Origin: Cannabis sativa
Taxonomy: Eukaryota; Streptophyta; Magnoliopsida; Rosales; Cannabaceae
DNA length: 64,000 nt
Reading direction: 5' to 3'
Assembly: GCF_029168945.1 (NCBI RefSeq)
Contig: NC_083601.1
Coordinates: 36,445,660-36,509,659, forward strand
Shown: piece after piece, positions 35,591 to 48,294 of the stretch
Numbering within the stretch: position 1 is the stretch's first letter
How the letters are laid out: every line of letters starts with the position of its first letter
The notes under the pieces: generated by a model
The model's database searches: none
Told to the model about the DNA's origin: nothing
What the model saw: the letters and a program-made list of their open reading frames with translations, nothing else
Position numbers and translations under genes: made by a program

Positions 35591-35957
35591 AGGGTAATTA
35601 TGATTTTTGCCCTCTGAACTTTTAAAGTCGTTAAAAATGCCTCTGAACTATTGCGATTGTTTGATTTAAGGACTTTTGTCTAATTTCATTCAATTTTACT
35701 ATTTCAGTGATTGTTTATGTACTAAACTATGCTCCCTAGACTTTGATATCTACCAAATCATGTCCCTCGAATTTTGACATATACTAAATCATGTCCCTTG
35801 AACTTTTATCCATATTAGACTTTTTTACTAAAATTGGACAAAAGTCTTTAAATCTAACAATCTCAATAGTTCATGGGGCATTTTTAACGGCCTTAAAAGT
35901 TCAGGGGTATAATTTGATACATGTCAAAATTTAGGGGACAAAAATCCTAATTAGCCC
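35591..35957. mobile_element. Foldback MITE (GGCTAATTAG family)
   Basis: Left end GGGTAATTATGATTTTTG, right end ACAAAAATCCTAATTAGCCC. The interior carries CCTCTGAACT and its inverted copies, and the phrase GATTGTTTATGTACTAAA shared with 18462. It is more diverged at the left than the 18312 copy. Confidence 0.75.
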
Positions 35958-36863
35958 CTTTAAAAAAACAGTTTATGTAATTTTTCCTATTAAAATAGTA
36001 TATCTTTATATGAAAATAATTATATCTTAATAGAAAATATTTAGTGTTTTTTTTTTTTTGATAACATAATATTTAGTGTTTTTTTAATAGAATAAAATAT
36101 ATATTTATAAATTTATTTACATAAAGTTAATAATTTTATTCTAAATTATAATATATAAACAAATATAATATTAAAAAATGTACAAAATAAACTGAAAATT
36201 TTAAAAAATATATATATGACAACATGAATTCTTTTTATTTTTACACTTTAATTTTTTTCATTTACAAAAATACTTCTTCAGTAATTACAAGTTTTTTTTG
36301 TTTTTAATTTTATAGTTTATATATAGTTGTAATATAGTTGTCATGAAATTATGTTTCTAGTTTGTTTTTCACTGTTTTATAGTTTATTTATAGTTGTATG
36401 AGGTTGATTTCTTGTTATTTTTTAGTTGTTTTCTTATGTTTTATTGAGCAGAGTGTATTTTTGTAATTTTAAACTTTACAAGTATTTTTATAAATAAAAA
36501 TTTTAGGCCATAAAATTGTTAATAATATTAAAAAAAAAAATCGAGAGATTATAACTGTATTTTTGTGTTATTTTTTTTATAAAAAAATCGTAAAAATGAA
36601 AAAAAAAAATTAACCGAAATAGTGATTTATCTAATTATCCTCTACATCAAATGATGGGAATAGCAAGACCCAGCCCATAGTTCAGACGGCCCAAATGACG
36701 GGAGGTGTGACGGCCTAGCCCATCTCTGGAAAGGGAAGTATCCGTGTTCTTTTCTTTTTTCGCCTGAAAACATCTGTACTTTCCTCCTCCTTTCCCAAAC
36801 AAAACAAAACAAAAACTACATACATAGTTCTGGGTGTTCGAAGGAAACGAGTAGAGCTCACAA
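35958..36863. other. Intergenic region upstream of nCBP
   Basis: AT-rich, with the LINE stub at 36036-36085. About 36240-36500 (TTATAGTTTATTTATAGTTG and similar) resembles, in inverse orientation, 41830-42000, so both may be copies of one AT-rich repeat. The nCBP promoter and 5' UTR lie in the less AT-rich last 200 bases. Confidence 0.5.
36036..36085 (-). repeat. Minimal LINE insertion stub with target duplication
   Basis: Direct repeats AATATTTAGTG plus seven T (36036-36053 and 36068-36085) flank a 14-nt insert of T6 plus GATAACAT. On the minus strand this is ATGTTATC followed by A, a LINE-like 3' terminus. Confidence 0.6.
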
Positions 36864-39838
36864 ATGGAGTCAGTTTCGGAGAAAGAGAAGAAGCAATCTG
36901 ATAACACTACCACCGCCACCGATAATGCCAATGCTCCTCAATCGCTTCAGGACTCCTCTGTCGCCGCCGCTGATAACTTCAGCAGTACGGACTCTCAAGA
37001 GTTTCGTGAACGCGTGAATCGCGACCTCAAAGCTGGCCTCCACCCCCTCAGGGTAATCCTAACCTAAATTTATCTTTCATCAACATTCAATATGATTTTT
37101 TTTGGGTTTTATTTGTCGAATCCTAAGCAGTTAGGGTTTTCTCGTATGATTTCCTTAATTACTAACCGAAAAATAAATTATAATCTGGTGTTTTTAGTAT
37201 GTTATTGTTTTTCGATTGGGTGCACAATAGACAGTTGAGGATCACGTAGTTACATTTGTACTGTTATTGTTTGAATTTTCTCAATGTGCATGTAATGCAT
37301 CATGAGTATTTATCTAACTAGGGTTCTTAACACGCTCCGTTAATTTCATAGTGATAAATTTCCTAAGTTTCTTAGGTATTAATAGGGATTATGAATCGAA
37401 AAGTGATAACTTTCAGACTGTATGGTGCTGCGAACTGATTATATGGATAGTATTGGGAAAATGTATGATTGATTAAAGTTTGATATGCTAATGGTGAATG
37501 TTTTTCTTGTTCTGAATTAAGTTTTTTGGATTTAGTTTGTGGCTTTGACAAAGCTTGTCAATTGAATTAAAATATGTGAACAGAAGCCAAGACCAAAATG
37601 TAAAATAGAAGAAAAGCGTCTGTATCTCTAGCCTCTGGGCAATATCCTTTTCCTACCATCAACCGCATGGACTAATATTGGAAAACAAAGTATTTTTATC
37701 TTCAAGAGCGTAATTGAATGTAGGGGAAAATCTAAGCTCTTGGTTGATTTGAAGTGATTTCATAATTGTGATTGTCTTTTTAATACTTATAATTATCATT
37801 AGATTTCTATTGATTGTTATTAGTCTATGCCCAACAACTTTACTTACTAAGATAAGGGAACAAAATAAATGCATGTAGCTTCTTCTTGAGAATTGATTTT
37901 GATTTTGTGAAAGTATATTCCTTTATAATGGCTTCAGGCCTCAATTGAAATGGGTTTATAGACGATAATGCTTGCTTGTGATGATGATCCAATTCTGCCA
38001 TGTTGTTCTTAACTAAACAATTGACTTAATCCATTTCATAATCTAATGGCTTGTATCAATGCTAATTTAAAATTTTTACTTCTTAATATTAGCAAAAGTT
38101 TATATTTTGGTACACTCGTCGGACACCTGGAGTCAGGAACCAATCATATGAAGACAATATTAAAAGAATTGTGGAATTCAGCACGGTTAGATACCTTTTT
38201 TTTCCATCTCTTTCTTTTTCTTCCACACACAATCCCCAAAAAGAATTGGGGAAGCCTAAAAGATGGTTGTAAGACTTTCTCAATTGTGTTTGTATTTTCC
38301 TGCTGAAAACATTTAGGTTGAAGGTTTTTGGTTTGCTTATTGCCACTTGGCCCGTCCCTCTTCTTTGCCAAGCCCAACGGACTTGCATCTTTTCAAGGAG
38401 GGCATTCGACCTTTATGGGAGGTAGACAGCTGAAACCTGGCCATGTGGTGTGGTCTTATTTACTTCCGACTTTCAAATTTTCATCATCTATGTGGTACTT
38501 TATTTTTGTTCATTTCCTGTTTGGCTGGTTAGGACTCTGCTAACTGTAATGGAGGCAAGTGGATACTACGTTTCAAAAAAGTTGTATCAGGCCGTTTCTG
38601 GGAGGATTTGGTAAGGACAAAAATTGACTCAGGAATATATATGTTGCATCTTACTTACCCTGCTTCTTATTTTTCACGTTTTATTTTAATGAGATTCAGA
38701 CCTGACCAACTGTACTGTTTGCGGTCTTTTGTTTCCTGTTCAATTTATTAGCCCAAAATATCTTGCTTTTCCTTTAATGAAAGTCTAAACAATGGGGATT
38801 GAGATGTATTTTCTCAGTCCAAAAGCCATAACCTAGTAAGGCTACCACTTTTGAAGATATTAAGACCCTAAGCCTCACCAATGGTTCTCATGTTAGGTAA
38901 TTGAAGTGTAAGCCTCTTTTTTAGACATCAAGGGGCAACCCATAAGGCTAAAAAGTAAAACTTTTTACTTTTTATGAAGAAAAATGATTTACAAACCATT
39001 TCTATACATCTGGGGAATTGGGTTCATGTTGATTTTTATTTAAGTTGTTTTTGTCTATTCCTTCTGAAGTATTGTTTACGTAAAATATCTCTGAAATCAT
39101 GGTCTCTTTACCTATTCTGGATTCTAGACCATATAGTTTGATGGCTTGCTGATATCAACCTAAACAATTCGGATTTTTTTTTTCTTTCCTGAATTGTTTT
39201 CTTAAAATTGGCCTTGTAAATTTGTTTATGTATTTGTTCTTGTAGGAGAAAAAGTAAAAATCTTTCCAGTTGTTTAAACTTTTATCTGTATCATTAGGTG
39301 ATTTAGATTTAGATGATGCAGTCTTTTGCATTCCAAGAAGTCTGAAAAGAAAAGATTTGTAGAAATTATCCATAATAGCGACAGCTTGTTTTTCATTTTC
39401 TCAATTGGAGGGATTTTCACTTGTGTGATTGAATAAAATCAAACCATCAGAGGTGGCTCACTCAATGGTGCAACTTGAAAGTCATAATTTTGGTGTATGC
39501 AGGTCCTTGCATTGATAGGTGATCAACTCGATTATGGAGATAACATATGTGGAGCAGTGTTGAGCATTCGTTTCAATGAGGATATATTAAGTGTCTGGAA
39601 TAGAGATGCATCTGATCACCAGGTTGGTGATAGTGTATTATGTTGTACTTGTTGTATATCTGAATAAGTGAAATAAACGTGTCTTCATATTTCTTGGTCG
39701 TTGTAGGCTGTGATGGCTTTAAGAGATTCAATCAAGCGACATTTGAAGCTTCCACACGGATATGTAATGGAATACAAGCCCCATGACGCTTCATTGCGTG
39801 ATAACTCATCCTACAGAAACGCATGGCTGAGAGGATAA
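36864..39838 (+). CDS. NCBP: nCBP-type (class II eIF4E/4EHP-like) cap-binding protein, 6 exons, 238 aa
   Basis: Exons: 36864-37052, 38093-38185, 38317-38421, 38533-38610, 39503-39622, 39707-39838, all GT-AG and all phase 0. The N-terminal 60 residues are low-complexity (S, T, N, A). The eIF4E fold follows: FIFWYTRRTPG (66-76), VEGFWFAYCHLARP, LFKEGIRPLWED (W128, E129), NGGKWILRF, RFWEDLVLALIGDQLDYG, CGAVLSIRFNEDILSVWNR. Where canonical eIF4E stacks the cap between two tryptophans, this protein has Y82 (NQSYEDN) at the first position, as in animal 4EHP and plant nCBP, and W128 at the second. It is expected to bind m7G cap in the cytosol and modulate translation of selected mRNAs. Introns were placed by me from splice consensus and family homology. 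No defects seen. Confidence 0.95.
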
Positions 39839-42654
39839 GAAGTTGGCAGCCAGATTATCTTTAAAAGGTTCTGAGTCCTAGTTTCGGATTATCACTTACT
39901 ACCTTGACATTATATATAAACAACTTTATGGGAATGTGTTTGTACTGAAAGTCACTAATGATCAATCAAATGAATTCAATTACTACTTTCAGCTTAAAAC
40001 CCAACAATATAATATGTGCTAGAAGTAAAACACACGTTGTCCAACAATTACTATGTAAAAAAGTTAAAATGACATATACTAGTGCTGCTTAAAATAGCTC
40101 GATAGATTTTTATTGTTAGAATGCCACCTGAGTCTACTATTACTGCTATTGCTTTTGAGATAGAATGCGTTTTCTCTGAGTGGAGTAAAAGGTGAGAAAC
40201 ATGTCAAATTTTTATCCAGTGCCATGGTTATAAAATTTCACCCTGTACCTTTTTTTTTTTTTTTTGAGATAAAGCACCCTGTACTTGTAATGGTTCATTT
40301 ATTCATTTTAATTATTCATAAAAGAATGATTAATATGAGTAAAAGAAATAAAAAGTATCTAGGGCATATTTAGAAAATGAAAATTTTGTTTTGCAAATGC
40401 CACCTTACTACTAGTTCACAAGTCTTCTGTATCTGTATATAATGCATAAAATTTTGTTTTGCAAATGCCATACAATTTATAATGCATATAAATTGTTCGA
40501 TATCCCCAACGATGGCCGACATTGTTATGAGAAACCAAATCCAAGTGTGATCTGCTTATTCACAAACCCAAAATTTTGCCTTGACAAATTGATTTGGATC
40601 ATATTTTTTCTTCTTATTTTCATCCCCATGGATAACTATGAATTAACATAAATAAATATGATTTTTAATTGTCTTATACATTACAACAAATATTTATGAA
40701 TGCAACTTTTTTCTTTTTCTTTTTCTTTCTGGAATTGGAATAGTTACATTTTTCATCGTGATTTTCATTTTATAATTGAAATAATATACAAACTTTATTT
40801 ACTCTGAATTCTCTATAACCAGAAACAGAAAATGTTTTTTTCATTTTTCATTTTTCATTTTTTAAAACTAAACTGTTTATTGAAAACAATCAGAGTTAAT
40901 ACATAAATAAGAAATGATGAAATAATTTCTATCTAGCTTACCATCCACCTCGAAGGTCATTTTTATTTTCTTTCTCTTTCTTCCCCTGTTTCTTTTGTGA
41001 ATCTTTCACTCTATGGACAGCCACGACATGGGATGAGGAACTTGGTGGCTAAGGTTTCAGAGGTGTGACTTGGACTGTATTTTATTGTTTCAGCTAACTC
41101 TTCTCACGTCAAGTCGTGGTGTGAAACAAATTCAACCACTTTTCATTCTTTTTCAATTCTAAATTTTTTATTTTTGCTCAAAATTTTCAATTATAAAGTT
41201 ATGATGGCAATAAGAGCATCTGATCATGTACCCAAGTATGAAGTGGTGGTGGATAAAATCATTTGAAGTTGTAAAAATTACATAAATATCAACCAAAAAA
41301 TCCTTCAAGAAAAAAAAAAACTAAAGCAATTTATGGTAATAATAATAATAATATAAATGGGTCATTAAATGATTGTCTTCAGATGAAAAAACAATATAAA
41401 TAAAGAAGAGGTGTAGTGTAGGTATAATGTAGAAAAAATAAGCTGTCCCCATTTATTTTAGATAAATTATCTGTATACATAACATAATATTAACAATGAT
41501 ATTCTTATCTCTTCTTAGTTAATATTAATACCCTCTCTAATTAATATTACTTAAAAAAAATTGTATTATATCTGCATTAAAAGTCCTATAATTTTGGTAA
41601 ATAAAATATTCTATTTAAAATAATTACATTCTTTTTTTTTTATATTGGAGGAGGAGATTTGAACTTAATGTAAAACTAGAATTTGTTAGTCAAATTTACA
41701 ATTAATTTTAAGGGGTTTTCTAAGGAAAAAATATTTTGTTTTATATTATTTTATTTATAATTTTACAACGTAAAATCTTTATTTATAAAAATATAATTTC
41801 AAACTTTCAAAATTATAAAAATATAATTTTCTTAGTAAAAAGTAAATAACAAGAAATTAACATCACAACAACTATCTATTAACAATATACACTAAAAAAT
41901 AATGAGAAAATTAACAACTATAAATAAACTATAAAATCAAATAAAAAATTATTAAATAGTTTATTGAAGTCTGTATTTTTTATAAATAAAAAAAATCATA
42001 AAAATAAAAATTTATCTATGTTAATGTATATCTGTAAAAAAATTTAAATTTTTGGTCTATGAATTTTTTTTTTTAATTTCAAATCAATTATCAATCATAT
42101 TTTATCAAAGAGATACAAAAATTAAAGAAAATTACATTAACACGATAATACATCATAAGAAACGAATATATAAATATTTTACATTAAAAAAATATAAATT
42201 CACAGTAATGTTGTACTCAAATTAATAAATATATTTTAGAAGTGTTAATTATAACAGATATACATAATAGATTTATCAATTAAAATAATGTATTTACTAT
42301 GGCAAATTATTTGTCTCGAAATCTTCACAACAAAGTGACAAACTTTCTATATATTCTTTATTTTTATTTTTTTTAGTTAGTAGTCTTTATTAAAAAAAAA
42401 ACAATATAAATTGATTGCAAAAATATTAGAAAAGAAAAAAAATTGCTATGATATATACAGTAAAAAGAAAGAAAACAACAATTTCAACAAGATCATGATT
42501 TATTATCTCCAAATAATCTAACAAATATTAATTAACAATACAAATTAATATCACTGTGTAATTATATTATACAGTACGTATAGGGTAGAATGATTTAAAA
42601 TTAATTGTTAATTTGAGTGTGTAATAATATAATTACCAAAATAATATGACTTTT

Positions 42655-42658
<4 letters not shown>
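39839..42658. other. nCBP 3' region and intergenic DNA upstream of the MATE gene
   Basis: No gene supported; a 69-codon frame at 40442-40651 has no recognised motif. A direct duplication of AAAATTTTGTTTTGCAAATGCCA occurs near 40380 and 40448. A LINE stub lies at 40239-40284. From 41500 to 42600 the DNA is strongly AT-rich, with the inverse relative of the 36240 repeat at about 41830-42000. Confidence 0.5.
40239..40284 (-). repeat. Minimal LINE insertion stub with target duplication
   Basis: Direct repeats CACCCTGTAC (40239-40248 and 40275-40284) enclose 26 nt: C, a long T-run and GAGATAAAG. On the minus strand: CTTTATCTC then poly(A). The repeat is not AT-rich, so chance duplication is unlikely. 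Confidence 0.7.

Positions 42659-42743
<85 letters not shown>
42659..42743. repeat. (GA)n microsatellite upstream of the MATE gene
   Basis: About 42 uninterrupted GA units, roughly 220 bp upstream of the first recognised coding sequence. GA-rich tracts are common in plant promoters and 5' UTRs and can bind GAGA-type (BBR/BPC) proteins; any role here is inference. Length in the assembly may not be exact. Confidence 0.95.
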
Positions 42744-42749
<6 letters not shown>

Positions 42750-42965
42750 TATTGAGGAGAGTGGAAGTGAAAGAAAGAAAGAGGCTGTGGACAAGACCGA
42801 GTCACCTCCGACTCAAACGCCAATTCCTTTTAATGGCTTAGCTAAGTTATAGCCAACACTCAAAAACTCATATCAATAATTTACAAACATACAATACAAC
42901 ACGCACATTCAAACAAAAAACACAAAATAAAAACTTGGTAATAACATGATTCTGATCAAACTTGA

Positions 42966-45900
42966 GTGATATTAGCAAGGAATGCCAAACAAACAAAAGA
43001 AAAAGGATTAGCTTTACTTTTATATTATTATCATTATAATAAAACAAAATCAGTCAAAATAGGTAATAAGAGGAAAGAAAATGAAGAAGTACTCAAGTTG
43101 GAGGAGGAGGAAGATGGAGAAGAGAGAAGAAGGTCTTCTGCTTCATCATCTTCGTCTTCGTCTTCGTCGTTGTTGTTGTCATCAACAACGTTGATAACAT
43201 CATCATCATCACCATCATCACCGCCGCCGTCGTATTCGAAGAAAGGCGTAAATGGGTTTGATGGGGTGTCGATTTTAGAGTCGGCAGAGCTTCAATATGC
43301 CCCAACAGGGGTGGTGGGGTCGACGGATGATGAGGATGGAGATGGAGATAATAAAGACTACCCTGCCATTACCAACTTCCATGATGCTAAGACTATTTTC
43401 ATTGTTGAATCCTCCAAGCTTTGGACCATTGCATGCCCTATAGCCTTCAATATATGGTGTAATTATGGCATTAATTCCTTTACCAATATTTTCGTTGGAC
43501 ATCTTGGCGATGTGGAGCTCTCTGCTGTTGCCATTTCTCTCTCTGTTATTGCCAATTTCTCTTTTGGCTTCTTGGTAAGGAAAAAAAAATACTTTCTTTC
43601 TTTTCTTCATGTTTATGGTCTTCTGAGTTTTGCCATATTATTTAATGCATGATCTCAAAGAAAAAGACCATTAAATGTAATTACATGAATAATTATTTGG
43701 TTAATTGTAGCTTGGCATGGGGAGTGCTTTAGAGACCTTATGTGGGCAAGCATTTGGAGCTGGGCAAGTAGACATGTTAGGAGTTTACATGCAACGTTCA
43801 TGGATAATCTTGTTCACCGCTTGCTTTTTTCTACTACCACTTTACATATTCTCTACCCCAATCCTCAAACTACTAGGCCAAGAGGATCAAATTGCAGAGC
43901 TTGCTGGGAAATTCACAATACAAATTATTCCTCAGATGTTTTCACTTGCTATCAATTTTCCCACTCAGAAGTTTTTGCAGGCTCAGAGCAAAGTGACAAT
44001 TCTGGCATGGGTTGGTTTTGGGGCTCTGATCATGCACACTGGTATTTTGTATCTTTTCATCAAGGTCTTTGACTGGGGTACCACCGGGGCCGCGGCAGCC
44101 TATGATATCTCAGCTTGGGCTGTGGCTATAGCTCAGGTGGTTTACATTGTGGGTGGGTGCCAGGATGGTTGGAAGGGCTTGTCATGGTTGGCTTTCAAGG
44201 ATATGTGGGCATTTGTTAAGTTATCTGTGGCTTCAGCTGTGATGCTTTGTTTAGAGATTTGGTATTTCATGACCATAATTGTTCTTACTGGACACCTTGA
44301 GGATCCTATCATTGCAGTTGGTTCTCTTTCAATATGGTGAGACATGTTTAAAAATTATAGTAATAGAATGAAAAAGTTTATAATGTCTTATTCTATCTAC
44401 CAAATTATGTCCCTCAAAGATTTGCAATTGTATTCAATTTCATTTCAGCATGAACATAAATGGGTGGGAAGGCATGTTGTTCATTGGGGTCAATGCAGCT
44501 ATAAGGTAAAGAGTAACATAGCTCTTTTTTATATAATATATATGTACATATCTTCATCTGTTTTTGTTTATGTGTTTATGTATTTATTTTGAACTAGTGT
44601 TCGAGTCTCAAATGAGCTTGGATCAGGGCATCCAAGGGCAGCAAAGTACACAGTGATTGTGACATGCGTTGAGGCACTCTGCATTGGAATATTATGTGCA
44701 ATGCTCATCTTGCTTACCAAAGACCATTTTGCTATAATCTTTACTGACAGCAAAGAAATGCAAGAAGCAGTCTCTCGTTTGGCTTTTCTTCTTGGTATAA
44801 CCATGGTCCTTAATAGTGTTCAGCCAGTTATTTCAGGTAATAAAACAAAATTGGAATATTCTACTCTAATGTGCAGGAAGAATAAAGCCATTTTAAATTT
44901 TAGTAAAGGACAAAACAGTATTATATTGTCTAAAGAACTTCATATGAAATGTGTTATCTATCACACATTAGAGTGGCCATGTTTTTCAATACAAGTCATT
45001 ATCATAATCAATCATAAGCTGTACTTGTACAATAAATGCGTATTAATTAAATATGTTAGTATTGTATATTTTATTTCAACTTTAATTAAAATAAAGCAAG
45101 TACTTTTCTACTATTGCAGCTATAGCTTAGAGGAAGAAAGCAACCTCTTAACTTATTTGTGTGTTAATTTGGCAAAGAAAATGTGTACTTTTCAGGTGTT
45201 GCTGTAGGAGGAGGTTGGCAAGCTTTGGTGGCTTATATAAACTTGTTTTGTTATTATCTAATTGGTTTACCACTTGGGTTTTTTCTTGGTTATAGGACCA
45301 ATTTAAAAGTGGAGGTAAAGTATTCTTCTGTTCTCACCACTCACTGAACCATGGTTTGGTTTTTTTAATTAATTTAACCCTATTATACTATAATATGGAG
45401 TATGGACCACTCATTATTTTAATCTAAATGTAAAATGTAATCCATCCTTTCATTATTTTTACACCTAAATAATATTTATTTATATATTGGTTGTTGGGTC
45501 TAATTAATGTTTGTGTTTGTCAACATTTTTAGCTTTTTCTTCTTTTCATTTTGAAGCCGTTTGATTGGCTCATGACATAGTAAGACATTTTTATTGTAGG
45601 GAATCTGGATAGGCATGATTTGTGGGACATTCTTGCAGACTTTGATACTTGTATATATCATTTACAAGACCAATTGGACCAAAGAGGTATTACATATAAA
45701 ATAATATATCAAATTTCAAAGCCTATTAAAACATTGGTCTTTATTTTAGATACTTGGATTGGAGGGAAGTAAATGGAATAGGTTGTAATATTGTATGTGT
45801 GTATTAAAAAAATGTATATTGATGGGTTAGTTATTATAGGTGGAAAGAATCAGTCATCTTTAAATTTAAAAACATAACAAAGTTTAGAAAGTTCCATTTT

Positions 45901-46037
45901 GAGACTTCTTTCAGATCAATTTTTTTTTATAAATATATATAAATTTAATTTTTTAACTTGTACAGGTAGAACAAGCATCTGAAAGACTTCGGGGCTGGAC
46001 AGCGCAGGAAAATGGCTCTGACATAATAAAAGTGTAA
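42966..46037 (+). CDS. DTX34: MATE/DETOXIFICATION transporter, DTX34-like, 7 exons; start codon not found
   Basis: Exons: open frame from 42966 to 43574, then 43711-44336, 44449-44505, 44598-44836, 45196-45314, 45600-45686, 45966-46037, all GT-AG. Exons 2-7 encode 399 residues and the joined reading is continuous. MATE hallmarks: [50 protein letters not shown] (spanning exon 2), [54 protein letters not shown]; twelve helices expected. MATE proteins exchange organic substrates such as flavonoids or xenobiotics for protons, at tonoplast or plasma membrane. The first exon has a Ser/Glu-rich tail but no in-frame ATG between the stop at 42963 and the exon end. An ATG at 43081 is one base out of frame with the conserved reading. 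DTX34 naming is by memory and neighbour context; DTX33 or DTX35 relatives are possible. Confidence 0.85.
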
Positions 46038-47250
46038 TATGTTAAAAGTTTCGTTTTTGACTGTAAATTAATATTATGTAAATTAATTATTTTTCATTCC
46101 TTCAATAATTTCTTTATTTTTTTGTACATTGATATAATGAATTTTTTGAGCACGGCCGTGTAGTTTGAAAATTGTATTTAGAGGTATTGGAAATTGGATC
46201 TACTTTAATTAATGAGCAATAATTCTGGCCAGAATTATAGTTGTTGAGTTTGACCCATGCATGATTTACCAAAACTCTACTTGTATAAGTAGATTAATAC
46301 AACTATAGCGGTAAATAGTGTTTGTCGGGCCGGTTGGATTCATATTTTGAAAAATTTATAATTATATGAGTATTTTCTTGTCAATATTTTATAAAGTAAG
46401 TCTGTAACGGTTTGTAAGTTTATATTTTTGTATCGTGTTTGAACTTGTATCATATTTTGTTTAGGGCGCTTGTTTTTCATAAATAAGTTATCATGTTTTC
46501 TTATATAAGCATCGGACTCCATTTTCTATTATTTTTTATTAATTGATTACTATATTATATATATTTATACTTTGAATTGTTTTTATATAACTTTAGAATT
46601 TAAATATTTATTAGGAAATACATATGTATTAGTATTATCATTATCAAACTAGAAGAATTTTTAACATGTTGTAATTTGGACTAGTCTATTTATTTTTACA
46701 CGTTGTATAGTGTTTAAGTTTATTTTTTTTGTATCGTTTCGTGCCAATTTGCAGTATGGTGTTATATCGTGTTTAAGTCTATATTTTTTTTCATCAAGTA
46801 GTGCTCGTACCGCCAAGCTCGTATCAATTTCGAGCCATGTCAAAAAGTCTAACCCTTATTTATGATAATATATAATACAACTTAATTAATATATATATAT
46901 GTATCCTAATATTAAATAAATGAAAAACGAAAAGGAAAAAATTAACTCAAAGAGGTGAACTTGAAAAATAGAACAATTGTCGACACCAAAACATAAATAG
47001 AATATATAAAGTACTTTTATTGAAGGAAAAAAAATGATTTAAGTAATTTTGTTACAATAAAACTATCCTAAAATATAAGTTTGAACTAAACTATAAGTGT
47101 GATAAATTGTAATAAGAGTATTGTTACGAGATAGTATGGTATCTATATACTTTTATGATATTGCATTTTATAATTAGTTAACAGTTTTTTATAATTTTTA
47201 TTAAATTAAAGTAAGTACAACATGTTGAATTGCATTACAATTTTATAATG
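46038..47250. other. MATE 3' region and repeat debris
   Basis: No gene. About 46320-46860 has repeated words such as TATCGTGTTT, GTATCGTTTCGTGCC and GCTCGTACCGCC, the decayed interior of a GGGTCGTG-type repeat. Confidence 0.4.
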
Positions 47251-47435
47251 AGTATTGCTATTAGACACTAGTGGTGTCTAGCACTTTCTTCACATGTCAC
47301 GTTGCGACTGACTAGCGATACTTCCTAGAAACTATTATATTAAATTATGTAGGAACCGATACTTAATTGAACCAATAGCAATATTGACACGTAAAAAGGT
47401 GCTAGAGACCACTGATGCCCTTTAACATTTCTCTT
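47251..47435. mobile_element. Short MITE-like foldback repeat
   Basis: Ends are inverted: TAGACACTAGTGGTGTCTAGC at the left against GCTAGAGACCACTGATGCCC at the right. A relative at about 25785-25945 shares TATTATATTAAA and TGAACCAATA words. About 180 bp; target duplication not resolved. Confidence 0.55.
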
Positions 47436-48149
47436 TTACAATTAAGCCCTCTGATTCTTTATAACGGTGGTGGTTGACCATTTAATGTAGCCATAAAATT
47501 TTAATTAAATCTTCAAACGGGTGAAACAAACAAACACACATGGCTTTTTATAGTTTAATAGGCAAAGCACATTCATGCCAGTATTTTAGTTTGATTTTAA
47601 AAAAAAATATATATGTATATTTTATTCTCTCTCTTTGAAACAATTGAATTATTATTATTTAATAATTGTTGGAGGTAGGACAACAAAATCCGTAGGAATT
47701 GAAGTATTTATCGTAAGTTTTGGACCGTTTTGATAATAGAGAAAGGAGGCCAATAGCTTTTGAATATTATGATTTAGACCCCGACGACATCTGTGCGAAA
47801 TTACATCTTTACCCTTCCTCATATCTCTTTAAATTTGCACCCTCGTAGTTTTGTTAATTGTAATTCTGAGCTTTCTTTTGTGGTTTTCTTGTTATATCAG
47901 CAAAAAGAGAGCTAGCCCCAACCTCAACTAGCCAAAAAGAAAAAACTAAAATCTTTCATTTTTTTTTGAGAAAAAAAATTACTTTTAATTGTTAATTATT
48001 TTATATATTTTTGTGACATTAGACGTCACATTTAAAAAGGCATGAGAAAAATAATATTTTTTTAAAAAAGTAGAAAAATAATAATTTGACATCAAATTAG
48101 CTCTGTAAAAACGTATGAGCGATAATATTTCAGAAAAGTAGTATTGTTT
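47436..48149. other. Intergenic, AT-rich
   Basis: Nothing recognised apart from simple A/T runs. Confidence 0.5.
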
Positions 48150-48191
48150 AATAAAAGTTTTTTTTTTCTTTTTTGAAAGAGAATAAAAGTT
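48150..48191 (-). repeat. Minimal LINE insertion stub with target duplication
   Basis: Direct repeats AATAAAAGTT (48150-48159 and 48182-48191) enclose 22 nt: an interrupted T-run and GAAAGAG. Same layout as the stubs at 28428, 36036 and 40239. The repeat is AT-rich, so this one is weaker. Confidence 0.5.
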
Positions 48192-48294
48192 AAATTTTGT
48201 TTTATAAAAATTATCCTTTTTTTAGTTTTTCTGAGGGTGGTATAAAATTTATCCCTATTAATTGCATATTATTGTTTATTTAAGAGCCTATTTG

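Noticed and set aside
38046..38543. ORFs around nCBP introns 1-3
   Set aside because: They run across splice sites; true coding parts are the exons 38093-38185, 38317-38421 and 38533-38610.
43093..43610. Minus-strand ORFs of 70 and 111 codons over MATE exon 1
   Set aside because: Shadows of the Ser-codon and acidic repeats in exon 1; the plus-strand MATE reading is strongly supported.
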